A stretch of DNA of 64,000 nucleotides, taken from positions 6,840,701 to 6,904,700 of the forward strand of contig NC_040016.1 in the NCBI RefSeq assembly GCF_000972845.2, given 5' to 3'. Of the stretch, positions 39,801 to 50,424 are shown piece after piece. The notes under the pieces are model-generated. The model was not told where the DNA came from. It saw nothing but the letters and a program-made list of their open reading frames with translations, and did not search any database. Numbering within the stretch: position 1 is the first letter of the stretch; the number at the start of each line of letters is the position of its first letter. Both the position numbers and the translations under genes were made by a program. The DNA is from Larimichthys crocea (Eukaryota > Chordata > Actinopteri > Sciaenidae).

Positions 39801-42800
39801 GTTGTTTTCTTGGGTTTTCTTGGCAACCATGTCATACATTTGACACACTCTGCACCCTCCATATTTTATACAAAATATGCTTTGAAAATGGACTAACAGG
39901 TAGCAGTATAATGGCATAAACTCAGGCGTGTAATATACTGTGCGGTGATGTTTATCCTCTCTGCTTGAAAGGGATTCATCATGTTTTATTCTGTTTTTTC
40001 TGTGATACATCTTGGCACATAAAACCGTCAGTGTCTTGCATCCTTCACACAACATAACGTATTTGAGTTTACAGAAATTTTACTTATTGTAACTTTGAGT
40101 TCCCTCAACATGTCATTAGTCCAGTCAGTTGTGTTTTTATGCTTAGTGAGTTCACCTTTGTTAGATAGTAGCATTTGTGGCACTTGAGAGAATTTTCAGT
40201 GCTGTTCTTTCTTTTTTTCCCCTTGTAGCTTTTAAATATTAAATAACAACCAATGAACCGCACATGCAGTTGTAGCCGTACTAACATCTTGTCCGAATGT
40301 TTAATCAACCAAGCTTATGAAGTTAAGCCAAAGTAGTTTATTTATCAAAGAAAAACATTCTTGCCAAACTAGTTTCCAATAAACTCTTTTAGGATCAGAA
40401 GGCTGACAAAGAGCAACTCCTTCCTCTTGGGAATAAGTGAAACTGTAGCATCAGCTGAACAAACATGACGTAAAAGTGTGGGTGCTAAAATGGCTACACA
40501 CTGTAGTACCAGCTGTATATTTGACGCAATACACTGAACACTCTAAGGATTTAACTCTCTGTTTATCTACTGTTTGCGTCATGTTTCTCTTCTGTTGGTC
40601 TTCAAAGTGGGGAAATGTTTAGTGTTATGAAGTGATGTAAATATAAAGTACACCCTTTTATTGGGAACTTTCTGCAAACACATGGTTTATAGTCTTCATA
40701 CATGAGTTTAATTAAATTATTGGGGGTCATTTGAACTTTTTACTGCTTTTTAATGAAATTAAATTAAATAAAGAAGAATTTACGTTACAAAGTAATGTTA
40801 TAGATTTGGCAAAATTGCTATACCCAATACTTTTCAACATTTTCTGATGGTTTGGTACTAAAGCTTTCTTCTAACCCTGCTCTCTACTGAACCTTATCCC
40901 CTTTTAACCAGAACAAGCCGTCAGTTGTGGTGTGTTTAGATAAACATGGGATTTGGAGGTATATTTGGAGGCACACCATGTATACAGTATAAAAACAGAA
41001 GAAGCAAACCTAGACTGAAATGCACAGTCAAGCACTGTAAACCAAACCTCTTAATTAACACATCATTTAGAACTGCACAGTACTAATGGTTTTTCTCTTT
41101 TTTGATTCAGGCGATGAATTTGGTAAGTGAATCTGACTTGTGCAATATGCTTCGCTACACCCCTTTGTTTGGCAGCACCAGTTCACTGTCCCCTTGCTAT
41201 GGCCCTCTGCTGGCATGGCATCCCATTGCTATCCTGTAATGAAGCAATGCTTTTAGCAAACAGCCACACTTTGAATACAATAGTGCTGTGCACCCTGCCT
41301 GATGTAGCATAATCCCCCCCAGCCTCTGCCAAATGCCGAAATCTTGCTTGCTTTGCATAAGGTGTCGCTCTTTGATTTGGGGTCTCGCTTCTGAGGCATC
41401 TTTCCTCTAAGTGCAAAGTCATAGCTTGATTAGGATTTTTCTGCAAACATGAAAAACGAGGAAGAGGATGCATTTAAAATTGTGTTTCGTATGTTAAAAT
41501 AAAAGTTTTGATGTGTTTGTAAGTCATCATGCACCATGGACATGATCTGGTTGACTTTGTGTATCTTTACCTATTTTTTCACTTATATAGCACAACCTTC
41601 ATCTGCATAGTAAAACCTGAATTTTTTGATGTATGCTGTTTGATGCAAATCTGTATTCCAAACCAATGCACTCTTTATTCTCTTTTTCCTGTGGTGATCC
41701 CAATAACTCACTGACATTGAATTTGTCTCGTCACCCAAGCTTAAATACCAGATACCAGCACTGGAGCAACACTGCTTCATCTTCTCTGTGTCTTGCTTTA
41801 GCCTGTCAAGCTGCTCTTTCAAAAAAAATGTTCTCTTTATTGCATTTTGAAACAGTTACCATGTGATAAGATAACTCATGTTAGGCTTACTGTAACTCCT
41901 AGAAGCTCTCCTCAGAATTCAGATGTTTTTATTATGGATTAAATAGCTACAAATAATTTGATTATAGCGTGGAAGTCTATATACTCTAGCACAGAGGCAG
42001 GTAATGTTGATGTTATGGTGCCACCTTGTGGTTGACTCCCGTCACTCCTTTGTTTCAATCTGCAGGATCAGGCGTCTAAAGACAAAGCCTTGCAGAACAT
42101 GGCAGCACTGTCGTCTGCACAGATCGTCTCCCCGAGTATGATAAAGAATCATCTTCCACCACTGCCTCCTGCCCCCTACCAACCAGCCAGAGTGAGCACA
42201 CCACTTATTTTCTTTGCAATTAAGACATATTTCCATGTTTTGCTGCAGTTTTTAGCAATGAAAATTACAAGATTTATTAATACTACAAAAACAATTCACA
42301 TTGTTTTTCTGCTCTCCAGTTCTGGCCTGCTATCCCAGGACAGCCTGGACCCTCTCAGGAGTAAGTAAACCCCTCTACTGAACCCACAGGGTGTTTATGG
42401 GGTAACATCAGGGTGCATTTAGTTTCTGAAGAGAGAGATTGGTAGTAGAGATGAGTAAATACACGAATGAGTGAATGTTGGGGTGGGGGGTGTAGGTCTA
42501 ATGTCAGATGGGTATTGCAGGGCATGTTTAACAGATCACGTTTTTGCACACCAGGCTGGTTCTAGATCTCAACCCGGGAAGGACTCCTGGGTTTGGCCGC
42601 ACCAGCCATGCGTAAGTTCCCCCTAGCCAAGGCCCAACTGTGAACACAAAGCAGCACTAACTTTTCTTCTACACTGTATTGTACTGTATGTTTCCTGCAC
42701 TGATGTAAACCACCACCAGGCAAATTAACTGCTTCAAATTTGATTGAGAAAAAAAGGACTAGAGAAGACAAATCCTCATTGACTTGTGTTCACTGAGAAA

Positions 42801-45571
42801 GTACTAAAATCTATAAATATTTTCATCAATTTTCTCAGATTTGTCCGTAAAATGATAAATAATTGATGCCATTTTGCATCAGAAAGAAGCAATGAAGCAG
42901 GTGGACTTACGCCTAGCTGGTGCAACAACACATGCTTACACTTTGATTAACAGATTTTCACAATAAAAAAACATCAGAAATACAAATATAGTCCGACCCA
43001 TGTGCCACACACGTCTAATACTTGGCCAATAGAGATCGTTGTCTCACTGAACTATTCATTGTCTTTCAGTATCAAACCTTTTGCACAGCCCCCATACCCA
43101 AGCCTATCAGGTCCTGTACCGCAGTCCATACCAAGTAAGTATGAGGTGAGAGTCTGTGAGTTGTTATCGGAAATTAAATAAATTATTGTTTTATAAACAT
43201 TTGTGTGCCATCCAGGTTATGAGCCCTTGGCACCTCCTCCTGCACCAACTGCTACCGCAGTGCCAGTGTGGCAGGACCGGACCATCGCCTCCTCTAAACT
43301 GCGGATGTTGGAGTACTCAGCCTTCATGGAGGTCCAGAGAGATCCAGACAACGTGAGTGAAAATTTATAATAAGGCTTCCAACCGTCAGACATGGATGGA
43401 TTACTGAACGGACATAGAGGGGACAGGAAGGGTCAGGGGACCACTGGACTTGAGCCACTGTTTGAAGTGTTTTCCTGAAGACTTCCTGTTTGAAAGTCAA
43501 AGAGTTCAGATGAAAGCAAGGGTCTCCTGGTCATTTGTGTAGTAGCTGCTTTAGGAAAATAGACCCAGTATCTCTGGCTTTCTTTGAGTGTATCCTATAA
43601 TATATTGTAAAGTTGACTGTAGTGTTTAGTATTAATTTAGTATTTAGATGGGAAGTTCAGACATGAATCACACAGCTTCTCTTTATCTGAAGTGTGAATT
43701 TAATGTTGAAGTTCAGGTGCGGCTTTTGGTCCGACAAGATACTTTAGAATATCACAGAAATGTGAAGATGCCAAACAACGACAAAGAGACACAAAATGAC
43801 AAAAATGACCCAGCAGTGTTGTTTGTTGTCTGGGTGTCTTGCTCCTAAGTAGAAAGGGTGGGCAGCCTTTCTATGCTTAGTGGCCCGTCCATAATCCATC
43901 CACACATAGGGCAACTAAACATGGGATTCTGGTTAGCTCTGATCCCGTCTGTCCTGATGTGGTGAAACTATCTGGTACAACAAAAGCTAAGGACAGCCGA
44001 ATATTTAAGTGCTCTTTAGAACCAGTCCGGAAAGCTACAACACTCTATAACTCAAAAGTATAACTCAATATATTAAGTTTTGCAGCTGATGTTCTTGAGG
44101 TTAACCACGTCCTCCTTTGTCTCCTCTGTCTCTGTCCACTGCAGTACAGCAAACACCTGTTTGTCCACATTGGACAAACGAACCCCTCCTACAGCGACCC
44201 GCTCCTTGAAGCTGTGGACATCCGGCAGATCTACGACAAGTTTCCTGAGAAGAAGGGCGGGCTCAAAGAGCTTTATGAGAAAGGCCCTCAGAATGCGTTC
44301 TTCCTAGTTAAATTCTGGGTGGGTTGTTTGGGTTGTAGGACAAGCTGTTAGCTCAGTACCAACGTGTACAAATAATAGATTTGTCATACATTTTCAGGTA
44401 GTTACCTCATACCAAACCATATTTTGACCATTTTAACGTACAACCTACTTTTACAGTGACACAACTGTTGGTACAGCTTATGCAAATTGCTTCCTTTTCT
44501 TATGACACAGCAATGGTTTGGCTGCCAATGTCTCAAGATGTGTGTTGTTGCACAGAAACCAAACACTGTTGAAATACCTTACATTTTTTCTTACAACCTC
44601 ACAATTCATGTGCTATGAGGAAATTAAGTTATGTCCGAATATGTGATGATCATCACTAATGAGATTAAATGTATGCCCTCTGCAGGCTGATCTGAACAGT
44701 AGCGGTATGCAGGATGGCCCCGGTTCTTTCTACGGTGTCAGCAGCCAGTACAGCAGCCTTGAGAACATGACGATCACTGTTTCAACCAAAGTCTGCTCGT
44801 TTGGCAAGCAGGTTGTTGAGAAAGTAGAGGTAAGTATGTGCATTGATTCTGTATTTTCCTCTGAAACGACTGATATGTCTTACATTTTTCACCTTTTCAT
44901 ACTTGGTTGTTTTTTTGGTTTTTTGCATGCGTTTCAGACAGAGTACGCCCGCCTGGAGGGAGGAAAGTGTGTTTACAGGATCCACCGCTCTCCGATGTGC
45001 GAGTACATGATCAACTTTATCCACAAACTCAAACACTTGCCTGAAAAATACATGATGAACAGTGTTCTTGAAAACTTCACTATCCTACAGGTAACATACA
45101 CTCAGTTGTATTGCATTTTTAAAAGGAATAGTTTGACATTTAGGGAGACATACATACATGTATATTTGTAGGGATTGAACAAACAAGATATTATGTGTGC
45201 TGATTAGTGAGCTGAGGTGGTGGAAACACAGCCAAGCTACATGTTTTTGTATTTCCTATCTTTATGCTAAGTTAGGCTAACTGGTAGGTAGTTTAATATT
45301 TAGTGTACAGACGTAAGAGTAGTATCAATTTTCTCATTTAACTTAACAAAAGAAGCCAATTCGCCAAAGTTTACCAAAATGTCAAACTCACCAAACCTTC
45401 TAAGCAGACTGTGCTGCCACAAATTTCTCACTTGACGTTTTCCCCTTTGCCCCTCAGGTGGTGACGAACCGTGACACCCAGGAGACCTTGCTCTGTATAG
45501 CGTTTGTTTTTGAGGTTTCCACAAGTGAACATGGAGCTCAGTATCATGTCTACAGACTTGTTAAAGACTAA
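30238..45571 (+). CDS. tead3: TEA-domain transcription factor 3, non-AUG start
   Basis: DNA-binding partner of YAP/TAZ in the Hippo pathway; nuclear. Exons: 30238-30433, 37123-37187, then either 38541-38603 or 38746-38808, 41111-41122, 42066-42191, 42320-42360, 43070-43134, 43216-43352, 44145-44318, 44686-44829, 44938-45090, 45458-45571. All phases agree; one tandem exon at a time gives 429 residues (human TEAD3 about 435). The TEA domain spans about residues 28-104 ([39 protein letters not shown]). The YAP-binding domain runs from about 208 to the end and includes [50 protein letters not shown] (Cys330), SPMCEYM (Cys362, matching the conserved palmitoylated Cys) and terminal RLVKD. The microexon residues AMNL, REYQ..IK and DRTIASS favour TEAD3 over TEAD1, 2 and 4, as does the tulp1 neighbour. 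The start is ATT at 30238: TGA at 30196-30198 is in frame upstream, no ATG lies between, and the next in-frame ATG is inside the TEA domain. Confidence 0.95.
33090..33480. repeat. Degenerate teleost dispersed repeat (family E)
   Basis: The phrases 'tagctgtccaaaggatacaa', 'gtgcaaaaactaaagtgtaa', 'acaagaaatagtccagcaca' and 'gatatcaatcttctcatcta' in this order match a teleost repeat I recognise by text. In the intron between 30433 and 37123. A related fragment may lie at 45125-45340. Confidence 0.55.
33797..33835. repeat. (CT)n microsatellite
   Basis: A perfect CT dinucleotide run of about 39 bases, intronic in tead3. Confidence 0.97.
35990..36115 (+). promoter_or_regulatory. tead3: Candidate internal tead3 promoter / alternative first exon
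   Basis: This is the most GC-rich part of the intron. It ends in ATG|GTGAGT, a perfect donor at 36116. Spliced to the next exon (37123), this ATG would read only a five-codon ORF. Spliced to the phase-0 exons at 38541 or 38746, it would open the TEAD frame without most of the TEA domain. There is no transcript evidence; this is an inference from composition and donor quality. Confidence 0.3.
38541..38603 (+). other. tead3: tead3 tandem alternative exon a (TEAD3-type)
   Basis: A 63-base, phase 0-0 exon with acceptor CCCTTTTTAG and donor GTAGGT. It encodes 21 residues, VSSHIQV followed by [14 protein letters not shown], the last part of the TEA domain including the recognition-helix region. 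Human TEAD3 has [13 protein letters not shown] at this point, so this is the ancestral TEAD3 form. Confidence 0.9.
38746..38808 (+). other. tead3: tead3 tandem alternative exon b (TEAD1/2/4-like)
   Basis: A second 63-base, phase 0-0 exon, 142 bases after exon a, with acceptor TCTTCTGTGCAG and donor GTATGC. It encodes VSSHLQV then [14 protein letters not shown], which resembles TEAD2-like sequence. Exactly equal length, equal phase and paralogous sequence indicate exon duplication; inclusion of both would duplicate the helix, so mutually exclusive use is expected. The short intervening intron could help prevent joint splicing. Confidence 0.88.
41111..41122 (+). other. tead3: tead3 12-nt microexon
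   Basis: Flanked by acceptor TTTTTTGATTCAG and donor GTAAGTG, it encodes Ala-Met-Asn-Leu, phase 0-0. Human TEAD3 has AMNL at the same place between GIK and DQ, which confirms the exon. Confidence 0.9.
45125..45340. repeat. Probable dispersed repeat fragment in last tead3 intron
   Basis: 'ttatgctaagttaggctaac' followed by 'agtagtatcaattttctcat' resembles part of a family E teleost repeat. It shares 'ctggtaggtagtttaa' with 56219-56235. Confidence 0.4.
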
Positions 45572-46490
45572 CGGCTCTTCAGGGAGGTTTTGGAAAAGCC
45601 AGATAAAAGCGTGACACAATCTCTCTTCGACCAGCTCAACAATCCAGGAAAAACTAAAAACAAAACAACATTCAAACAATCTTAGCCTGAACTAACATGG
45701 ACACATTTTCTGCTTTAAAAAAGTCTTGTTCGCAAGGGAAAAAAAGAGTGAATATCAACGTGCCGACACGCAAAGAAATTTTTGAAGAATTACGGATTTT
45801 TCGAACAACTAGTTATCTTCCATGTGTTTAAACATGCTTTAGATGAAGTGGGTCACTTTTCCCAAGTTAACTGATGGAGCTTGAAATGTTTTATAGAGGG
45901 AACGAGAATGTGTGCAGAGGTTGAAAAGACTCTTATAGTATCCAAGGGAACACACTCTGAGCAATAAGAGAAGTGTATATAAGAGCAAGGAGAGAACAGG
46001 ACCACGGAAGGGGGAAAACCAGAGCCAAGTGGTGTTGTTGCAGTAGGTTTGTTAGTAAAGCAAGTGCCTTTTTTCCAAAGATTATATCATTGCCTGCCAC
46101 TTTGGATTGCCTTTTTTTACTACCTCTTGTTTTTAGACAAACAGAAAATAGTCAGACAGGTGTATTTTGTCAAAATAATAAAAAATAAAAAAAATTGGAA
46201 AGAAACCTCTCAGATCAACATCTTGTGAGGCAGTTTTTTGTATTCCGGCACACAGAGGAATGGTATGGGATAACTAATTTTCATGTAGCCTGTTGTTTTA
46301 GAAACACAAATCGTCCCAAGTTTTACAGTCCAAGTGTACAGGGAGAAGCTTTATTGTGTTACCGTACTATTTTAGGTTCTGCTTTTTTTTTTTTTAATGT
46401 TTTATTACACAGTTTAAAATCAGGTCTTACAAGCATCTATCTATAACTGACTTGTGACACTAGGGATGCTTTGTACCATTGCTAGCCTGA

Positions 46491-46496
46491 AATAAA
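46491..46496 (+). terminator. tead3: Proximal tead3 poly(A) signal
   Basis: First perfect AATAAA after the tead3 stop codon, about 920 bases downstream. Confidence 0.5.
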
Positions 46497-47624
46497 GCCA
46501 GGGCTTTGCCATCCTTACGAGATCCCCTGTTATTTCTCTCTGTTTGAAGACGTGTGCTTGGTTGCACTTAAAAGATCAAGAAGAGGAGGGGTGAAGCAAC
46601 AGCAGTGCTTATTTTCTGCCTTGAGTTATGTAGCCTAAAGGAAAAAATGAATTGTTTCTGTACTGTGAGTCAGCGGATGCTAAAGGAATATGTGTTACAT
46701 AGGAGTATTTTGGGGGGTACTTATGTTCATATTTGTGATCAAGTAACTCAGCACAGAGACCATGGTTTAAGTGGAGAGAAGTTAATCACTGTTTCTTTTG
46801 TTTAAAAAAGAGATTGTATGCTGTGAAGTCGGTTCACTTGCTTCACCCTTCTCCGTGGAATGTGTGGAGAAGCTGCATCCATTGATAAAAGTTGACTTTT
46901 GATATTTAAGACAATTTTTTACTGACAGTACACGTGACATAATTTTTAAATCACACTAAACAATTGTCTTGAATGAGAGCTATTGTCTCTGTGCTGTGGA
47001 GTATGACCATTGATTGTTATTTATAGGGTTGGAAAATAAATAACGGGAGGGCAGGGTGGGGTACTAGAGATGTATTGATCATTTTCCATTGTGATGGAGA
47101 TGTTAAAAGTATTGCAGGACTCATAGAGACAGGAGAACTGTCATCCCATTGATCCTGCTAGACAAGTGTCTACTCTGTGTGGTTCACTGGACAATTGTGC
47201 TATAAAAGTTCAAATTTAAGATATTGTACGGTGAAATAATTGCACCTGGCTTTGAATGTCATATTTCACAAGCTAGATACAATAACACTCCTCTAGCAGG
47301 TTTCTCAATGTATCTTTTATACAGACTTTTTTTTTGCCATTATCAAGATTAATGTTTTGTTTTGATTCTGTTGTCTTTTTGACTTTCAGTGTTTGCCATA
47401 TGCTTCACTGAAAATAATGTGTGATTGTGCCGATATTGATAATTAATAATGAGATATCTAATGTATCATATTCTGAATGGTGTGGGCAGTTTTTTTGTTG
47501 TTGTTTTTTTTGTTTTGTTTTTTTGGTTTAAGGTGGTTTACTGTTGTCTTTGTTACCATTGTGCATTGCAATTTTATACTTCAAAGTAGAGGTTGGACTA
47601 TGTAATCAAACAAATGTATCTAAC

Positions 47625-47630
47625 AATAAA
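47625..47630 (+). terminator. tead3: Distal tead3 poly(A) signal
   Basis: Perfect AATAAA hexamer in AT-rich sequence. Another follows at 47810-47815. Confidence 0.45.
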
Positions 47631-48665
47631 AGACGCATGGTGCCTTTGGGGCCATTTTCCCCAGAAAACTTATTAAACATGTTTGTAAATTTGTTTTGTC
47701 CATGATTTTTCTTTTCATACTGATATTAGAGGCCTATGAAAACAAATATTGTGTATGCATTGGCTTCAACAAGTTGGCTATGTGAGCTTTTTTAATACAA
47801 ATTTTACTGAATAAAAAGTGCAAATTAGTATTTATTTCATGGAGGTGTCACACCAACTTACCTTGTAATACAATGTATAAATGATTCTGAGGGCTGCGTT
47901 AGGCATATATGGGCCCCAGTGATGACTGTTTAAAAGCACAACTTTTTAACTTTATTCACTGATTTTGATTAAACTGTATCATATTTTATACACAGCATAT
48001 TTGCTGGTTTTCCCTCTGATGATAACTTCTGCTCAGCACAGCCTGGTACCCACAGGGAATAACATAACACTACGGTGGTGATTTATAAATTTCCTTGGCT
48101 TTGTTTATTTTTCATTAACGTTACAATGTCGAAAAAAACAAAACAAACACCATGTTCGTCTGTTTTGTGTATTGTTGGACAGCTACACACCCCCATCCTG
48201 TTTTAAACAGCCGCCGTAACTACGGCAACCACAGTAGCACCGGACACGCAGCGTTGCGTGTATGCCGAGCAGCCCTAACACAATTTCCTGTACTTTAATA
48301 AAATACATCTTATCTTTATCTTATCTTATTATCTTATTATGTTTTCAAGTCAATGTATCAAATCCCACCTGCTCAGCCTCGGTCCGCGTCACTTCACACA
48401 GAACACGTCGAGCGGGCGGAAGAAAGAGCAAAGAGAATCCGGTGGACTTTCAAAATAAACTACCCCGCGCAAAAAGCAAAAAGCTAAACTGATTAACTAC
48501 GTAGCATATTTACACATGCAGATGTATATTTAGTAAACACAGTCTGGCGGGGTGAACACGCTACAGAAACGGGTCACACCGGCCGTGTATGGCGCGCTTG
48601 ATATCTGGTAGAAGCTGACATGCGCAGCGGAGGGGGGAGTAAACATCTTAATTCACGCCCTGTGT

Positions 48666-48676
48666 TTTTATTTATT

Positions 48677-48711
<35 letters not shown>

Positions 48712-48713
48712 TA
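48666..48713. repeat. (TTTA)n simple repeat
   Basis: About 11 tetranucleotide units, lying immediately upstream of the smpd2 promoter ETS sites. Confidence 0.93.
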
Positions 48714-48724
48714 TTTTTAAAGGG

Positions 48725-48850
48725 AACACGGAAGTAAAGCGGAAGTGAAAAGCACTCTTTCTGCTCGTGTTTTATTTTTAGGGGGAAACTCCAACCGGAA
48801 GTCGTAACAAATATTTTTGTCCCTGTTGACTTTCCGCCGGCAGGAAAAGC
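48725..48850 (+). promoter_or_regulatory. smpd2: smpd2 promoter with three CGGAAGT ETS motifs
   Basis: CGGAAGT occurs at 48729-48735, 48740-48746 and 48796-48802, all in the same orientation. CGGAAGT is the known core for ETS factors such as GABPA, typical of TATA-less housekeeping promoters. GC content rises here and a 5' UTR exon follows. Transcription start is inferred. Confidence 0.55.
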
Positions 48851-49038
48851 GAAAAGTCCGCAGCAATGGAGCAAAGGCTAAACACCGTCAAGTTAGTGTG
48901 CGCAGTCTGAATGCGGCCAGAGCCGACCATGTATAATAATTAACCAGTTTTACAACAGCTAGCACAGGAAGTGTCCGACGACATAACGGCGCATGAAACG
49001 GCCCCGTTAACGACAGCTGACGTCAACAGGTTCGCGGG
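48850..49038 (+). other. smpd2: Candidate smpd2 5' noncoding exon
   Basis: GC-rich stretch ending at a good donor (GGG|GTGAGT at 49039). The next exon could begin after acceptors ending at 50144 or 50215, both upstream of the ATG at 50425. A 14-residue upstream ORF (48866-48910) would lie in this leader. Confidence 0.4.
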
Positions 49039-49460
49039 GTGAGTTAAATTAACCGAGTTGATGGACAAACCATTTGGACAACATGTCAAACAGAAACCGG
49101 AGCCTGTTTCATGCTCACAGAGATTAGCCGGATAGCTGGACAGAGTTATTCAGCAGCTGTGATCTAAAACAGGCCACCTGCAGTGATTAGGAGCATAGCT
49201 GCGTAATATTGAAGTCATAATAAATAAATAATAATAAAACATCTGTTCAGTTCAGGGCTGGGGTTTATGTTGACTGTCAACGTTGGACAAAACTTTACCT
49301 ACAGTACGTGCTGCCTGAAGTTACTCTGCATTTCCTGTCAGACATGTCGGGTCGCTTGTAACTTAATCATGGATTCATTTGGATGTGCAGCTTACTGACT
49401 TTTTAATGTGAATGACTTTAATTTGGATTTAAAGTCTGTTATCCAGCCATGACATCTACT

Positions 49461-49551
49461 GTGTGTGTGTGTGTGTGTGTGTGTGAATGATGCAGCACCC
49501 CTCAGCTTGTGTGTGTGTGTGTGTGTGTGAATGATGCAGCACCCCTCAGCT
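49461..49551. repeat. Tandem duplication of a GT microsatellite plus 23-base unique block
   Basis: Two consecutive units (49461-49507 and 49508-49551) each consist of a GT run followed by the identical 'gaatgatgcagcacccctca'-'gct' block. In the presumed smpd2 5' intron. Confidence 0.93.
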
Positions 49552-50424
49552 GCAGGTCCAGGGACTTTAGCTTCATGCTAGTCTTAGATATACGAGGAAA
49601 TGGGTTGTGTTATTTACCTTTCTCTGTGTTGACACAGTGGTTAACCAGCTCTGCTCGTTCAAAGGAGACCATTAACCCAAAAGCCCATTGATTCTTTTCA
49701 TCGCATTGCTGTTTCCCCTCTCCAGACAGGGCAAAGCTATGTCAGCACTCTGTGTGTGGGCCTGGTGCTTTGTTTCACTCCCAGGAGAAAAGGAGTGAAT
49801 GCAATGCCTCTTTACTTTGTCTCATTTTTTAATTTTAAAATACATTTTCTCACTGCATGGCACAGTGAGGCCTGCTGGGGTCAGCTCGGCTGCTTATGTC
49901 TTCAGATCTGACTGTCTGACTCTCCACAGGAACAATTGATTTATTTACAGTTTTTCAGTATCAAATGGTGAAAATTTGCTGACAATTTAAAACCCAGAGC
50001 TGGAACTATAGTCAGGCTGATAGTCATGTGCTTGTTTTGCACTTTTGGTGCTTACCATGCAGTTCTTAATGTTTATCTTTAATTTTTTAATTTTCTTTCT
50101 GCTTATTCTTCTTTCCCGTGACTCGTGATTGTGTGCTTTTTCAGGTGATAACGTTTTTTAAATATTTTATTAATTGAATTCACGTGTGTGTTTTCCCTTG
50201 TTCTACAAATTCCAGTTGTAAAACACACTTTTTTTGTTCATGAGAATATGCTGGAAGGTTTTGTGCACCCAGATAGTCCACCTGATATGTCCATTTGGGA
50301 TTTGGATATCAAAAATCAACATCTAACAATCGTTTTCATGTGTCACACTAAGGAACTATCCCAGTTATCGCATCGGATCTGACACTCCATCGTTCCTGCC
50401 ATCGTTCCTGACTCACCTGCCAGC

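Larger units (their letters stand above)
45572..47840 (+). other. tead3: tead3 3' UTR with several poly(A) signals
   Basis: After TAA (45569-45571) no further coding exon is seen. AATAAA hexamers occur at 46491, 47625 and 47810, so 3' UTRs of about 0.9 to 2.3 kb are possible. Vertebrate TEAD genes commonly have long 3' UTRs. The end is inferred. Confidence 0.5.

Noticed and set aside
39564..40055. 163-residue open frame on the minus strand in a tead3 intron
   Set aside because: No family resemblance, no coding neighbours, and a frame of this length is plausible by chance in 64 kb; left unannotated.
48262..48492. 76-residue plus-strand frame upstream of smpd2
   Set aside because: Composition of intergenic type, no family match, no splice context.
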